A stretch of 64,000 nt of DNA, taken from contig NC_086378.1 of the NCBI RefSeq assembly GCF_036588685.1, positions 77,021,127-77,085,126 of the forward strand. The letters run 5' to 3'. Position numbers and translations under genes: made by a program. Every line of letters begins with the position of its first letter. The first letter of the stretch is position 1. The DNA comes from Mytilus trossulus. Lineage: Eukaryota; Mollusca; Bivalvia; Mytilida; Mytilidae. Below the pieces are notes generated by a model. The model was not told where the DNA came from, made no database searches, and worked only from the letters and a program-made list of their open reading frames with translations. Below, piece by piece: positions 1 through 11,674 of this stretch.

Positions 1-1616
1 TATCAAGATATTTATCAAAGATATAAACAGTCTTTGTCCTAATTTTTCAAATAACTCCAATGAGGAAAACTTTGTTTGGGTATATACCAATGAAAAATTG
101 TCTTGAATTGTTGACATATATTGGATTGTTTTATAGTGTGAACAATGTTGACTGTTGTACGACTCATTATTTTTACATTTTTTAACGATTGTGTTTGTCT
201 GTTTTGTTCACACAATGTCAACATAATGGAATGTTATGCAGAGGTTTAGCTAGTTATAAAACCAGGTTTTATACGCTATTTTCTACATAAGGAAATATCT
301 GAACCAAGTCAAGAATGTGACAGTTGTGATCCATTTGTTTGACATGTTTGAGACTTTAATTAAAGACATAACGTTTTGAATTTTCTCGGAGCTCAGTTTT
401 TTTTTGTGATTTTACTTTTTACACATAGATTGCATATCTTTCCTTTTATTTTACTCTTTACATGGATCACATTTAGGATGTGAAATACCGTTTTACCATG
501 TTTTCTACAGGGAAAGCCAAATATACTTGAGATTTGGTACATGTTGTAAGTATTTTATGATAACGCAATCTTACCTGATAATTTACCAGTGATACATTGA
601 TTATGTTCTTTAAAATGTATGACATCACTCCACAAAAGGGCATAACAAACGAACATCATATGAAGCAGCCAAAAAAACGTCGACATCTCTAAAAAAGGAA
701 ATTAACAATAGGAAATGAAAAATTGTCTATTTGCTGTGATTGTTAGATTGGATTTTCCCTTTAGAAATCGAAATGTCTAAATATGAAAAAAGACAACTAC
801 TGCTGATTATGGTAGATTTACGTAAAGTCAAAACCTTTTGGTAAATTTCGGTAGTATATAGGATTGAGATAACGGTTAGTATGGTTGAATGTGTCAACTA
901 AAGGTAACAATGACATGTCTTTCCTGTGTTTGGCCATAGCTGTGATTCATAGCAACACAGGAGTAAATCTGCTATTAAATGGACGCAATAGTAATAGGTG
1001 CCCATAGGAATACCTACTACCTGTCGATAGACTGCGTCGCTGTAACGTACATATATAATGTGTAGGAAGAACTTAAAGAGACTCTAAGTCGGGAAATGAC
1101 AGTGATATGCTTGTTTACAACTTGACTGTCTGTGAAGGTACGCCCCTATAAGTATAGAATTGATTATTATGTTTTGGATCACTTCTGTGTAGCATATTTT
1201 GTCATAGCATCAATACATTATTGGCTGATTTGTCAGTCGGTACAACACGACCGCTTTGCAAGAACGTGGAGTTTATTTTCTTAATTACAGAAATGCCGGG
1301 TATATCATGAACCTTATAATTAATACAGAATTGTTTTCAAAATGAGGCAAACAAATATGAACAGTATTAATTTTATTCAAATAACTGTCTACATTTTTTT
1401 TATCAGATTTTCACGTTTACACCAATTCATGTTACTTGAGAACACACGTTATTTATGTAATTAAATAAACTAGTTGTAACCCTCTAGATTTCTTTGATTG
1501 TTTCAATTAGTGGTTACTTAGTTAAGTTAGTAAGAATGTTTTATGTATTTTCTACGGAATACATATGTTTTCATTTTGTCGTTGTTTATCAACAAATACA
1601 TGCGCAAACAAGAATG
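1..1616. other. 3' flank of the LamG/PAN gene, no other gene seen
   Basis: No coding exon or recognised repeat was found here. The stretch is AT-rich. On the minus strand it should hold the 3' UTR of the gene whose stop codon is at 1617-1619. AATAAA on that strand lies at 1372-1377 and again at 1272-1277, about 240 and 340 bases past the stop; either could be the poly(A) signal. Short open frames here, such as 39-224, have no family features. Confidence 0.5.
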
Positions 1617-2023
1617 TTAGTCTACATTTACAATAGTATAATACTTTGAACCAGGGTCTGCAACCAAATCGCCATAGACAGAATTATACATATGGCATGT
1701 AACGTAATCCGCGATTCGTTCGTCCATTGAAAATGACTGGCAACCATCTATGCGCATGCACAGTCGAGTGCATACGCTTGTGTCTGTTGCGTTGACAATC
1801 CCAAAGGAGAATGGTGAAGGTTTCATGTCACGTGCTTTCACCATGAAGTAACCAGTTGTTCTTGGGCTAGATTTCCAATTGAATTGATGTCGAAATTCGT
1901 TCCATTCCTTTTCTATGCCCAAGATATTTCTTGTTACAAGATTTGTAATAGCAGGAGGGGCAGGTGTTGTAGGTGGGGTGCTACTCAAACATTTCAAATT
2001 CTCGTTTGGAATAAGATAAAACA
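1617..2023 (-). CDS. Thr/Pro linker and PAN/apple-like terminal exon
   Basis: The acceptor is ttcgttttag, with the exon starting at 2023. The phase fits the LamG exon and restores a Val codon. The exon encodes a short Thr/Pro linker, about 100 residues resembling a PAN/apple module with regularly spaced Cys, and TAA at 1617-1619. Confidence 0.7.
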
Positions 2024-3923
2024 CTAAAACGAAAAGAATAATGTTTCAAAACAACGTATCTTTTTTAAAGCTTGAGCTCTATTTAATTGATATAAGAAAC
2101 ACCATCTTACCTATTGAATCTGTGCATTCATACATACTCAATCGTTACAAATAAATTATAGTAACTATATATGCACCTTCTCTTCAAACAATCACGAACT
2201 ATTATTCGGCAAAAAGGCAAAAGATACCAAAGGGACATTAAAACTACTTTTTCAAATAGTGACTTGAATGTACAGTTATATCCTTGACACTCTCACCACA
2301 ACTTCTTTTGTCTATCATAAACATAAACTGGTTAATAAGCTGACTACTTTTTGAAGACCGTATGGTGACTTATAGTTGCTAATTTCTATGTCATTTGGTC
2401 GCTTGTGGAGAGTTGTCTCATTGACAGTCATACCATATCTTTAATTTTATAGATACTTTATGTTGTATTTCAGTGATTACTGATATGTTTAGTGGAGAGA
2501 CAGACTGCATATAAAGTAAACCGACGAGTATGGAACAGACCGGATACAAAGGAAACACAAAAGAAACTAAACGTGAACCAATTAATAAAGACAAAGGTTA
2601 CTTACATTGCCTGGTACAAGTGGGGTTTACATTCTCAACTATTGCTCATGTTTTTTTTGTAGAAAAAGTGACATTGTTTCAACATGGTATACAAAAAGGA
2701 TAAAGATGGGCCCTGCCGATAATTGCAAATTGAGTAGGATTCCCTCTTCTGAATCAGATTAAAATTCAGATCTATCGAAACTAGCGTGCTTGTCGAGCCA
2801 ATTGAAATCAGAGATCTGTTTTGTAGTAACTCATTAGAAGCAGGATACAATGACGACGAAATATCTGCATACTCTTATTTGAATATCTGTATTTGAATAT
2901 TGAAATCGGTGACAAGAGTCTAAAAAAAAGAAAAAAAAGTAATTTCGTTATTCTCATATGAGTTCATGTTCGAGCACGCGAGTTAATGAAAATAAAATTG
3001 AGAATGGAAATAGGGAATGTGTCAAAGAGACAACAACCCGACCATAAAACAGACAACAGCAGAAGGTCACAAACAGGTCTTCAATACAGCGAGAAATTCC
3101 CGGCGCACCAAGAGGTGGCCTTCAGCTGGCCTGAAAGTCTGAATTTGAACTAGATATTGACTCAAGTTCAAGATAATTTTATTTTTATTTTTATGTATTT
3201 GCTTACCTGGTGGTTGATATTTCCAATTCTTCTGTAGACAATTTTTCCACATTTCATTTATGTTATCTTTCGGAACTAGCTCAGTATATATTTGAAAGCA
3301 CGTGATGTAACCGGTAAATTGTTGGTCGTCTTCTGACGCACCCTTAGCAACAGCATTTCCTAGGTATACTGTTCCTCCTGTTGGCATTGGAATATTTTTC
3401 TGAAAGTCATCATTTGCATTTACCTTTTCTTCACCATTTACGTAAATCTTAATCCGTCCTGATTCAAACTGACGCTCTATGTACAAATGGTTCCATTCAT
3501 TTGCTTCAAGTAAATCTTCCTCGGCTACCAATCCAGTGGGATTGGCATATTCATCACGGAATGAAACAACAGTGTGTGTCATAATAAAATTAATTCTTAT
3601 CTTTTCCTCTTGTCCCAATACATAATGTAATAATGTCCCTTTTGGTGTTCCGATAGGATAAACAAACAAGGAGATCGAAAGGTTCTTGAATTCCGAGTCG
3701 TCTCGAATGTTTGTTTTCAAATATTTCAAATCGTCTGATGTTGGACCAAAAGACATTGCATCAAATGGTAGCTGTTCCGGTTTCTTTTCAAACTTGTAAC
3801 AATCTCCGACTGGTTCTCGTACAAAATCAACTCTACTCATTGTTTCTGTAAGCAGAGATTTATTTCCGAGTGGCCATTGATATTCTGGAACTGGGCTCTT
3901 CCTTGCTGTTATCATTGACAATT
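1617..3923 (-). CDS. LamG-like plus PAN/apple-like extracellular protein (3' part, 5' exon not found)
   Basis: Two exons join cleanly: 3923-3207 and 2023-1617. The first ends CCACCAG before gtaagc; the second follows a pyrimidine-rich tract ending in ag. Both junctions are phase 1, and the split codon GTG is restored. The joined frame gives about 373 residues to TAA at 1617-1619. Exon one has a concanavalin-A/LamG-like jelly-roll pattern (LSISLFVYP, EWNHLYIE, RIKIYVNGE, GTVYLGNA, FTGYITCFQIY). Exon two opens with a Thr/Pro linker (SSTPPTTPAPP) and then a cysteine-spaced PAN/apple-like domain (CTRLC, GCQSF, TCHMY). The acceptor at 3924-3925 implies an upstream exon, probably with the signal peptide; a start at the Met codon 3915-3913 is less likely. 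Phase-1 domain exons are typical of shuffled extracellular modules. An adhesion or recognition role is inference only. Confidence 0.72.
2207..2245 (-). repeat. fragment of retroelement 3' tail
   Basis: The short stretch aaaagataccaaagggaca matches, in antisense, the end of the retroelement 3' tail seen at 22390-22655, 33692-33871 and 51309-51465. It lies in the intron of the LamG/PAN gene. Confidence 0.4.
2335..2450 (+). repeat. SINE-like repeat ending in gtctcattggcaatcatacc
   Basis: It contains the ordered blocks gaagaccgtatggtgac, tatgtcatttggtc, and gttgtctcattgacagtcat. The same blocks recur at 12918-13195, and the 3' block alone at 6848-6905, 24620-24663 (minus) and 63770-63800. This copy is in the intron of the LamG/PAN gene. 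I recognise it as a dispersed mussel repeat of uncertain class. Confidence 0.65.
2989..3130 (+). repeat. dispersed repeat, short copy
   Basis: It begins aaattgagaatggaaatag and runs through gtgtcaaagagacaacaacc, ending near tcagctggcc. It is about 90% alike by eye to the start of the longer copy at 6483-6847. It lies just downstream of the LamG exon donor. Confidence 0.7.
3207..3923 (-). CDS. LamG-like domain exon
   Basis: This 717-base exon is bounded by acceptor ttttgtag (exon starts at 3923) and donor gtaagc (exon ends at 3207). It begins with two bases of a split codon and ends with one. It encodes about 239 residues in one LamG/pentraxin-like beta-sandwich domain, with Cys in GDCYKF and in GYITCF and NCLQKNW near the end. 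Confidence 0.75.
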
Positions 3924-6482
3924 CTACAAAATACAAGTAAATGCATAAAAAACATTTAAAATCAAAACAAAACAAACAAAATGTAGACAAAAGATGAAGT
4001 TTACTTTACATTTCTAGTAAAAGCAAATTAATTACTTTAAATTAAGATTCCCTGTAGAACATTCTTCTTAATGTCAATGTTATTTATTTTTTCAAATGGT
4101 TTTTCTAATTATTATTTCTTAAATTTTTAAGTATTTGAGATAAAAATATATTTTTAAAAATCACCAAGTAAGATTAATAGAACTTTTTTCATTGCAGATG
4201 TCTTTTGCCAAACCAGAAGAACTGTTTTTTTCCAATAAGACTAAAATGAAACAAAAATCGGAATTCGATTTCTTCAGCCACTTCAATCTGGTATGCGGAA
4301 TCTGGCAGCAAAGCTGATTAAATTAATACCCTTTTGCTCACCTGGTTCAAGACTTTAAAGGCCAAGGAAAATAGGACACCAGATATGACATTAGTTTCAC
4401 CGTTTTAAATTGGGATATCAATAAAAGATTTTGGGCATTTGTCACGGAGACAGCTACCAAACAATACAATAAATGATAAAGAGTTCAAGGTGTTGAGTTA
4501 TTTTGTCTCAACCAAATAGTGAATGAACACCTAATTGTAACGTTTATTTTGTACATTGGGAAATATAGCATAGTCAAGCATTTCATCCGATCTTGAAAAA
4601 AAAACCACAAATAATAGCAATACGTTTCTATAACCTGAACTATTTCCGAAACCGGCGCTTTACTAGTATATACTATTATATGGCTCTCTTTCTTCTATAA
4701 AAAGTGTTTAAAAAAAAAATCCGATTAAAATTCAATTTGCTTTGTTTAGGGGGGGGATGTAACTTTGACAAGCAACACACAATATTAACGGTGCGAATTT
4801 AGTGAATAATTTGATTGGTATAAATGGTTCATACATGCATCTCCGAAATCATTTGGAATAGAATAAAAATGGCAAACTTCTGAAAGAGATAATGCACAAG
4901 AATAGTAAAATTTATCCTAGTACCATACCAAGATAAAATTGTGAGGGTATAATCAAAATATAGAACGACTATATTTCAAAGAGTGTTATAAACTACTGGC
5001 CATCATTTTCTACATGTACATGGAAATATCTGTACCCAGTCGGAATATTATAGTTGTTTTACATTCATTTGAAGTGTTTGAGCTTCTAATTTCGCCATTT
5101 TATAAAGGACTTTCCGTTATGATCTGTATTTGTGATTCGAGACTCGAGGCAGAGACCTTCCAACTGGGCAAGTTGTTCCACTCTCTGGTTGGTCTAGGAT
5201 AACGACTTCTTCCGAAATGTTGTTTTGCATGATTGTATTCTAAATTCTTTTTCGTTGGTATTTCTGGAAGGCATTCACATCGGATGTGACCTCTTCATGG
5301 GGGCTCTCGTTTAAAACTCATTGCATTCAGACTGTAGATAGAAAGTACGAGATGTCAAATTCGCTCAGTTTTGACATTGATTCAAATGAGATCACATCAT
5401 CATTAGTAAACTGGCAGTAAAAAGACTGGAATTTTATCTCTATTGATTATTTTGACAAATAAATATGATCAAACGATGACAAGTGCTCTTAAGTCTTGGA
5501 CAAATATTTTAAGAATTTATTATAAAGTCATTTATGGATAATTGCATGAAGCAAACGTCCTCACTAGTTATGCAGTTACAGTTATGTGCATCATTATAAA
5601 ACAAATCTTTGTATGTATTAAGTAGAAATTCAATAGAACTTTTTTAAAGTTGCATTATATACTTTAATAATAATAAAAAAAAAAGAACAACGTACGTTGC
5701 CGATGATGAAGCGCGGCACATACAAAAGCTGATTGGTATATTCTTAACAACTGCAAATAAATCGCTCTGCGTTAAACATTTATGATCTAGTTATAAAGGA
5801 AATAAAACTTATTGCAATAGAGATCTGCGGGAATCGTTAGTTATCTTGTGCGATGGAAAAAGTTTTTTTTCGGTTTGTTAAATCATTCAATCAGCTGAAC
5901 ACGAAATTGTGTGTATGGTGCTTATTCATGAATCTGATTGTACAAACAAAATATGTCATACCCAACTATATCAGTCATATTCAGGACCGATAACTCTGTC
6001 GATAGATATTATAGGGTATACAGATCCTTGTTAAAACCAGATCAATCATATCATACGTTTCTGCTGGAATGTATACAATAACTCTTTTTTTTACAGAATT
6101 TAAACTTTATATCGATTCATTGCCTGGATTTAGCTTTAAATATTGAATTTAAAAAATAAATAACAATAAAATCATATTCAATGATCGAAATTCATTTAAA
6201 TTAAAATTTGAATCAGAATATTTTTTTGAAATAATTATAGAAACATATAAATATTTGAATGACTTTTAAGCAAAAAATATTTTTTTAAAGAAATTTTCAT
6301 AATATTAAATATTCTTCTAAAGTTTATTATGAACCATACTTCTTCTGATTTGACACGGGAAGGAGAAGATATTTATTTGTACATTTATGAAAACTTTTGT
6401 ATATCACAAAATTTAAACTCTGGTAATACATGTATACACACTGACAGGATGTTGAATGTCACCTGGTTGCTTTTGGTTTGCA

Positions 6483-6847
6483 TAAAATTGAGAATGGAAA
6501 TGGGGAATGTGTCAAAGAGACAACAACCCGACCAAAATAAAAAAACACAACAGCAGAAGGTCACCAACAGGTCTTCAATGTAGCGAGAAATTCCCGCACC
6601 CGGAGGCGTCATTCAGATGGCCCCTAAACAAATATATACTAGTTCAGTGATAATGAACGCCATACTTATTTCCAAATTGTACACAAGAAACTAAAATTTA
6701 AATAATACAAGACTAACAAAGGCCAGAGGCTCCTGACTTGGGACAGGCGCAAAAATGCGGCGGGGTTAAACATGTTTGTGAGATCTCAACCCTCCCCCTA
6801 TACCTCTAACCATTGTAGAAAAGTAAAAGCATAACAATACGCACATT
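6483..6847 (+). repeat. dispersed repeat, longer copy
   Basis: It starts aaattgagaatggaaatggg and continues through cttcaatgtagcgagaaatt, gccagaggctcctgacttgg and aaaatgcggcggggttaaac. Its first 140 bases match 2989-3130. I recognise it as a frequent mussel repeat. It is followed directly by a SINE-like 3' block at 6848-6905. Confidence 0.7.
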
Positions 6848-6905
6848 AAAATTCAGTTGGTATCTTGTGAGGAGTTGTCTCATTGGCAATCAAACCACAT
6901 CTTTA
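6848..6905 (+). repeat. SINE-like 3' block
   Basis: ggtatcttgtgaggagttgt then ctcattggcaatcaaaccac: the 3' end of the family described at 2335-2450. Confidence 0.6.
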
Positions 6906-7464
6906 TTTATATATATATATCTATTCAGGATAATAAAGGGGACCGCACTAGGGGTTAAAACGGGTCCTGTCACCAAGCACCAATGGACAATATATTGTGA
7001 TGTAACATTTAACCCAAGTTAGATTTCACCTGTTCGGTCAATGAATGCAAAGGTATAGAATATTTATCTATTATAATTGGACATCGTTTTTTTATTTTCT
7101 CTTAGGATGAAAATATTTTTTTTTGTTCTTAAAGGAATGTATAATATATTTCTAAAGAAAAATCAAATATACAGAAAACTTAAAAAATATCTAAAAAAAA
7201 AGAAGAACATTTTTTTTTATTATAGATATTGTAAACCATTTTCTAGTAAGAGTATCTCCTGGATGAATATCTGTCAAAATAAATGTTCCCGTGTCACACT
7301 TAAAATAAAAAAAAATATTAAGAAATTTTGAAATCAATGATATCGAAATATCATTAAAGGAAAATAACAGACACATCAGATTCTTTATTAAAAATTAGAT
7401 ATTATCTAGGAAAGTCTTACTACAGAAATCATTGATTTGATGCAAAATTCCATATGATAAATCA

Positions 7465-7893
7465 GCCGCCATTTTGAAAATTCTCGGAAAATTCCCTTTT
7501 TTGAATCGATGTTTGACCGAATTTGCCCGGAAATTAAACTGTTTTAAGTAGTGTTTTTCGCCAGCTATATGTTTGAATATACTTGATCGATTTGCAAAGT
7601 TTGTGTTTTATTTACAGAATTTCTGTATTTGTTTTAAAAGTAGACATGGGTATCAGTAATTTAGCATTGAGTCAACGGAGAAATGACGAGAAAAAGTGCA
7701 TGTTTTGAGATGTCGATTTGACCGATTTTAATCAAAAATTAAACTGTTAGGACCAACATTGTTTGATAGAAATATGTTTGAATATCAAGGATTGATTTGC
7801 AAAAGTAAGAAAACGGATCAGATTTATGAGAAAATTAAACTTTATTGAAGTTATATGCATTTTACATAGGGAAATATAATACAAAATGGCGGC
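7465..7893. mobile_element. MITE-like element with gccgccattttg inverted ends
   Basis: The left end gccgccattttg (7465-7476) and the right end caaaatggcggc (7882-7893) are perfect 12-base inverted repeats. Inside are two diverged direct copies of about 210 bases: blocks containing gaccga, aaattaaactgtt and atatgtttgaatat occur at about 7508-7600 and again at about 7716-7810. No coding capacity is visible. The ends also match the YY1-type motif CAAAATGGCGGC. Confidence 0.5.
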
Positions 7894-8242
7894 TATAATA
7901 CGTCACAAAAGTCACGTGATGTCTAACTTAGTTGGATATGTAAAGCATTCTCCAGTTCCTTCGAAAAGTTTTCAGTTCTAAAATGTGCTAAAAAAATATG
8001 AGCAAGACATTGCAAAGGGTACGCAGAACACTCGTATTATTCTTCTGTGTGTTTTTTCTAATTGTTTCTACCTAACATTATGTAATTATTAGAATCTATA
8101 TAAATGTTTAGTGAAAGATTTGGTACGAATGTGTTATGATTTTTACAGAGGATGACCTTGAGGTCACTCCGATGTATTGTTATCGCTTAAATTTCCGTCA
8201 TTCATAAATTCTAGTCAAATTAGTTTTGGGTTTTCAACACCA

Positions 8243-9165
8243 GTGAAAAAAGTGCATTTTCATACCTGCGATTTCTGTTCTCCGGTTGTACGATGTTTCA
8301 ACAAAATATGGAATCATTTCAGTTGTTGATTTAGTGGTGAAAATTTGACTGAATTATATCTTAATAAATACGATTTTATATGTTTAATTGGTGTTTCAGA
8401 AAGAGGTCAGGTGCTCTTGTTCATTCATAAAATTATCGTTCATTCATAAATTTATCGTAAAATAAAAATCACTACACAGGTTATACGTGTAGTGTAAATG
8501 ACCACCTGTAATCTAAAAATAGCGGTCTCACTAATAACGTCAAGAAGAACTTTTAGCGACAAGAAGCGTCAAGAACGGACAAGAAGAATAAATTAAGCGA
8601 CAAGAAGACTATTTAGCGACATGAAAACTTCTCGTACCGCATGAGGATGACCCATATCAAATGAACAATTATGTGTGGGACTATTTTTAAGAAATGATGT
8701 CAAAGTAACACTATGAACATATTTTTAGTAAGCTGAAATATATATTTATTTTTTATATGTTTATGTCTTGTAAGTTATTTTATTTCTGTCCCATTTTTCA
8801 ACATTAGCGTCTCGAAAGGTGAAATGTTTTAACTGAATGGTTAATTTAAATTAATTATGAAAATTGTTAAAATTAAATAAATAAAAGTAAATATTGCCCA
8901 GTTACAAACACTACCAGGGGATAATCCATAATTACCCCCAACTTTAGCCTGGTAAACTTGTTGTCTCCTTGTGAAATATAAAACACATTAAAAATGATTT
9001 CCTGCTTAAGTCTTTAATTGATATAAAGTCAAAACCTTCTTGCTTTTCACTAGACAACCATGTCCTGTCAGGTTTAATTCTTATATATGTAGACGAAAAA
9101 TAAAACTGTCCCAAAACATTAACATGGCAGCAATTGCTTTTACAGCCTATTAGACTTTGATTTTT
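8243..9165 (+). repeat. repeat b, first copy (internally changed)
   Basis: Two segments match 18780-21180: about 8243-8522 (atacctgcgatt to taatctaaaaatag) and about 8632-9165 (gtaccgcatgaggatgac to actttgatttt). The part between, with iterated gcgacaagaag, differs from the second copy. This copy lacks the insertion present at 19619-20635 and so serves as the empty site for it. Confidence 0.7.
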
Positions 9166-9498
9166 TTACAGAAGAGTGTCCACCATGCACTTGCACTGCA
9201 CTATAATAATAGTAGAATAGAATTATCATCTATACAAATAGATGAAAATGACATTTATCGGTCGTCCAACTGTCTATATCAATCTGCTCAGCTCTTAATA
9301 AAACTCCATATCATGGCTTTGTGACGTCAAATACGTTGACCTGGCCTTAATAACTTTGACCCGGACATATCAGCGACGTCATAATGTTTGAACCGACGTT
9401 GATAAGTTTGCCCCGAACTTATCAAGTCAACTTCCGGTTGCTGATGAAACTAAGACAATCATGACTTCCAAAAGACGCAAATGCAGCCCGATAAATCG

Positions 9499-9659
9499 AT
9501 TATCAGGTTATCGGCATATTAATATTGTAAAATATCAGCTGCTCGAAATAATATGAAGGCTTTTTGATCTCGTTCGCTGCGCTTACTCGACAAAAAGCTT
9601 AATATTATGTCTCGCAGCTGATATTTTACGATATCAACATGCAGACAACCTGATAATTG
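9499..9659. repeat. foldback palindrome, about 160 bp
   Basis: The arms contain attatcaggttatcggcata and, inverted, atatcaacatgcagacaacctgataat; inner arm parts are tgtaaaatatcagctg and cagctgatattttac. The loop region is ctcgttcgctgcgcttactcg. It is likely a foldback transposon remnant. Confidence 0.65.
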
Positions 9660-10325
9660 GTACATACATGCAATCGTTATATTAATAATATATATAACAA
9701 CAAACCAGTGTATTCTCTACGACTATTATTATACAAGTATAATAGTCCAAGGTATACTGATTTCTTGCACTACAATATAATAGTTATTACGGTGAGGTTG
9801 AATTTCCTGTCATTTATTCATCATCCAAGCACGAACTTGTATCAGAAAAAAATATCTCTGTAAATTAACCCAAGTTTCAGGTATAGAGATGTGATCTGTT
9901 TCTGTGACATGTGCTTTTGACCATCCACAAGAACCTGCAGTCATCCGATGTTCAGTACTTCAGTACTTTGATTTTATCATTTCATCTCAAATATAGAAAT
10001 AGGCCATTCATCCTGCAGGAAATGATATTATTTAAAAAAAAAATATTATAAAAATTTACGTTCTAAACCAAGTGAAACTGGAATTTTTATCACAATTCAA
10101 TACCCAAAGACATATTATACTTTCATTTATTATATATGTCTCTAATAATACTATTCCGGCCAGACATGTATAAAGTACAAAGTAAAACGTATACAAATGG
10201 TTATAATTGTCCATCAAATATCTGGCTGTTCTGTCATTAATCAGCTAAACATACCGGAAACTAAAATTGTTAGTAATATTTAAAACATTATTTTTGGAAA
10301 CAAACATCTTGTTAGAAATTTACAT

Positions 10326-10475
10326 AGACAATAACTGTTTAGTGTCTTTAAATAGCAGCTGTATTTGTACGAGGCTAGGAAACAAGGTGTATGCGAGCTT
10401 TAGCGAGCTACTACACCTGTTTCGAGCCGAGTACAAATACAGCTGCTATTTAAAGACACTAAACAGTTATTGTCT
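10326..10475. repeat. foldback palindrome, about 150 bp, with perfect 45-base arms
   Basis: Positions 10326-10370 are the exact reverse complement of 10431-10475. The inner part (gaggctaggaaacaaggtgt against acacctgtttcgagcc) pairs imperfectly almost to the centre. Just outside, tttatcctgcaatt (about 10475-10488) recurs inverted as aattgcaggataaa near 11021-11034, so the hairpin may be one end of a larger inverted structure. Confidence 0.75.
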
Positions 10476-11255
10476 TTATCCTGCAATTCATTCTGTATAT
10501 TGTTTGTGTATTGAAAGACACAAAAACTAACATATTTAGCAATTTTTTTCGATTTGTGAACCCTTGAGGCCCGCGTAGTAATATCAAAATCACACATTAC
10601 GCTGAAGACGGGTTCGCAAAAAAAGAATCTCGAATGGGCGACAATAATACATTGCTCAAGATGAATGATTATCTATTTTAACATAACAACTAATTTCAAT
10701 AGTAAAATCAAATAACAAAACATTGTCCAATTTGAAACAGAAGTGTACGAGTTGTCGTACGCTTCAGACTTGACATGGAATTTCACTTAACATGCATGCT
10801 GAAATTGACATGGTTGATTTTGTATTAACACAATCATACACATTCAAGTTTTGAAATCGACAATTGTCATTGGAATGCAACGGGAATACACATTCTGAGG
10901 TCAAACAGGTTCAAACAATACTCAGTCCGGCAGTGGGCGGAGCTTTATAGCGATATCTGTATAGTATACAGATACAGCATAGTAATATCTGTAGGGCTGT
11001 ATCTGTATAGTACGATACCCAATTGCAGGATAAAAAATAATAAAGGTCTGTTAATAACATTAGAGAACTTGTAACAATCTAGGTAAACACCTTTATTTAG
11101 CTGATAAGATTCAATATAAAACAATTATAGAAATCTATAATTTCATTATATGTACATTCTCCGCCGATGATTCAACGATTCAAGAAATTGCCGTTCGGAA
11201 CACGTCAGTAATGAATCAGTAGTGCTATTATATTTGAAGTTTATAAATGATATTA

Positions 11256-11544
11256 AGGGAGCTACCATTTGATTTTTATGGGGGGGCTAGGATGAAAAAT
11301 TTTGTCCTGCCTTTTTTTTTTACTGTAATCTCTGTCCTGCCTTTTTATTTTTCACTCTGTTCGATCCTGCCTTTTTTTTTTAGTTTATCCTGACTTTTTT
11401 TACCTAAATTGTCGTCCTGGCTTTTTTTTTTTTGCAAGTGTCTCATCCTGCCTTTTTTTTTTACTCAAAACTCCTGTCCTGCCTATTTTTTTTCATATTT
11501 CATCCTAGCCCCCCCCCCCCCTAAAAATCAAATGGTAGCTCCCT
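11256..11544. mobile_element. MITE, TA target duplication, iterated tcctgcc-T tract interior
   Basis: The terminal inverted repeats agggagctaccatttgattt and its complement at the right end are flanked by TA (11254-11255 and 11545-11546), as for Tc1/mariner-type elements. The interior is six or so units of tcctgcc followed by a run of T. The element is 289 bases long and non-coding. Confidence 0.7.
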
Positions 11545-11562
11545 TAGCTGAATTGTCTCTAT

Positions 11563-11674
11563 GGCAAGCCAAAGTGGGCAAAAAGAGCTATTTTCTAATA
11601 TTAGGAAATCATTTTTTAATATTAGAAAAGGATTTTTTAAAATAAAAAATAGCTCTTATTGTCCACTTTGGCTT
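11563..11674. repeat. foldback palindrome, about 112 bp
   Basis: The left arm caagccaaagtgggcaaaaa continues into gagctattttctaat; the right arm is its near-exact complement, ending ccactttggcttg. The centre is made of taatattaga repeats. Open frames overlapping it are by-products of the palindrome. Confidence 0.6.

Noticed and set aside
2635-2850. 71-codon minus frame between the LamG and PAN exons, considered as an extra exon.
   Set aside because: Its frame and edges offer no phase-1 acceptor and donor pair, and the flanking exons join perfectly without it.
10267-10597. Frames on both strands over the palindrome that share the peptide NNCLVSLNSSCICTRL.
   Set aside because: Both strands give the same peptide only because the DNA is a palindrome.
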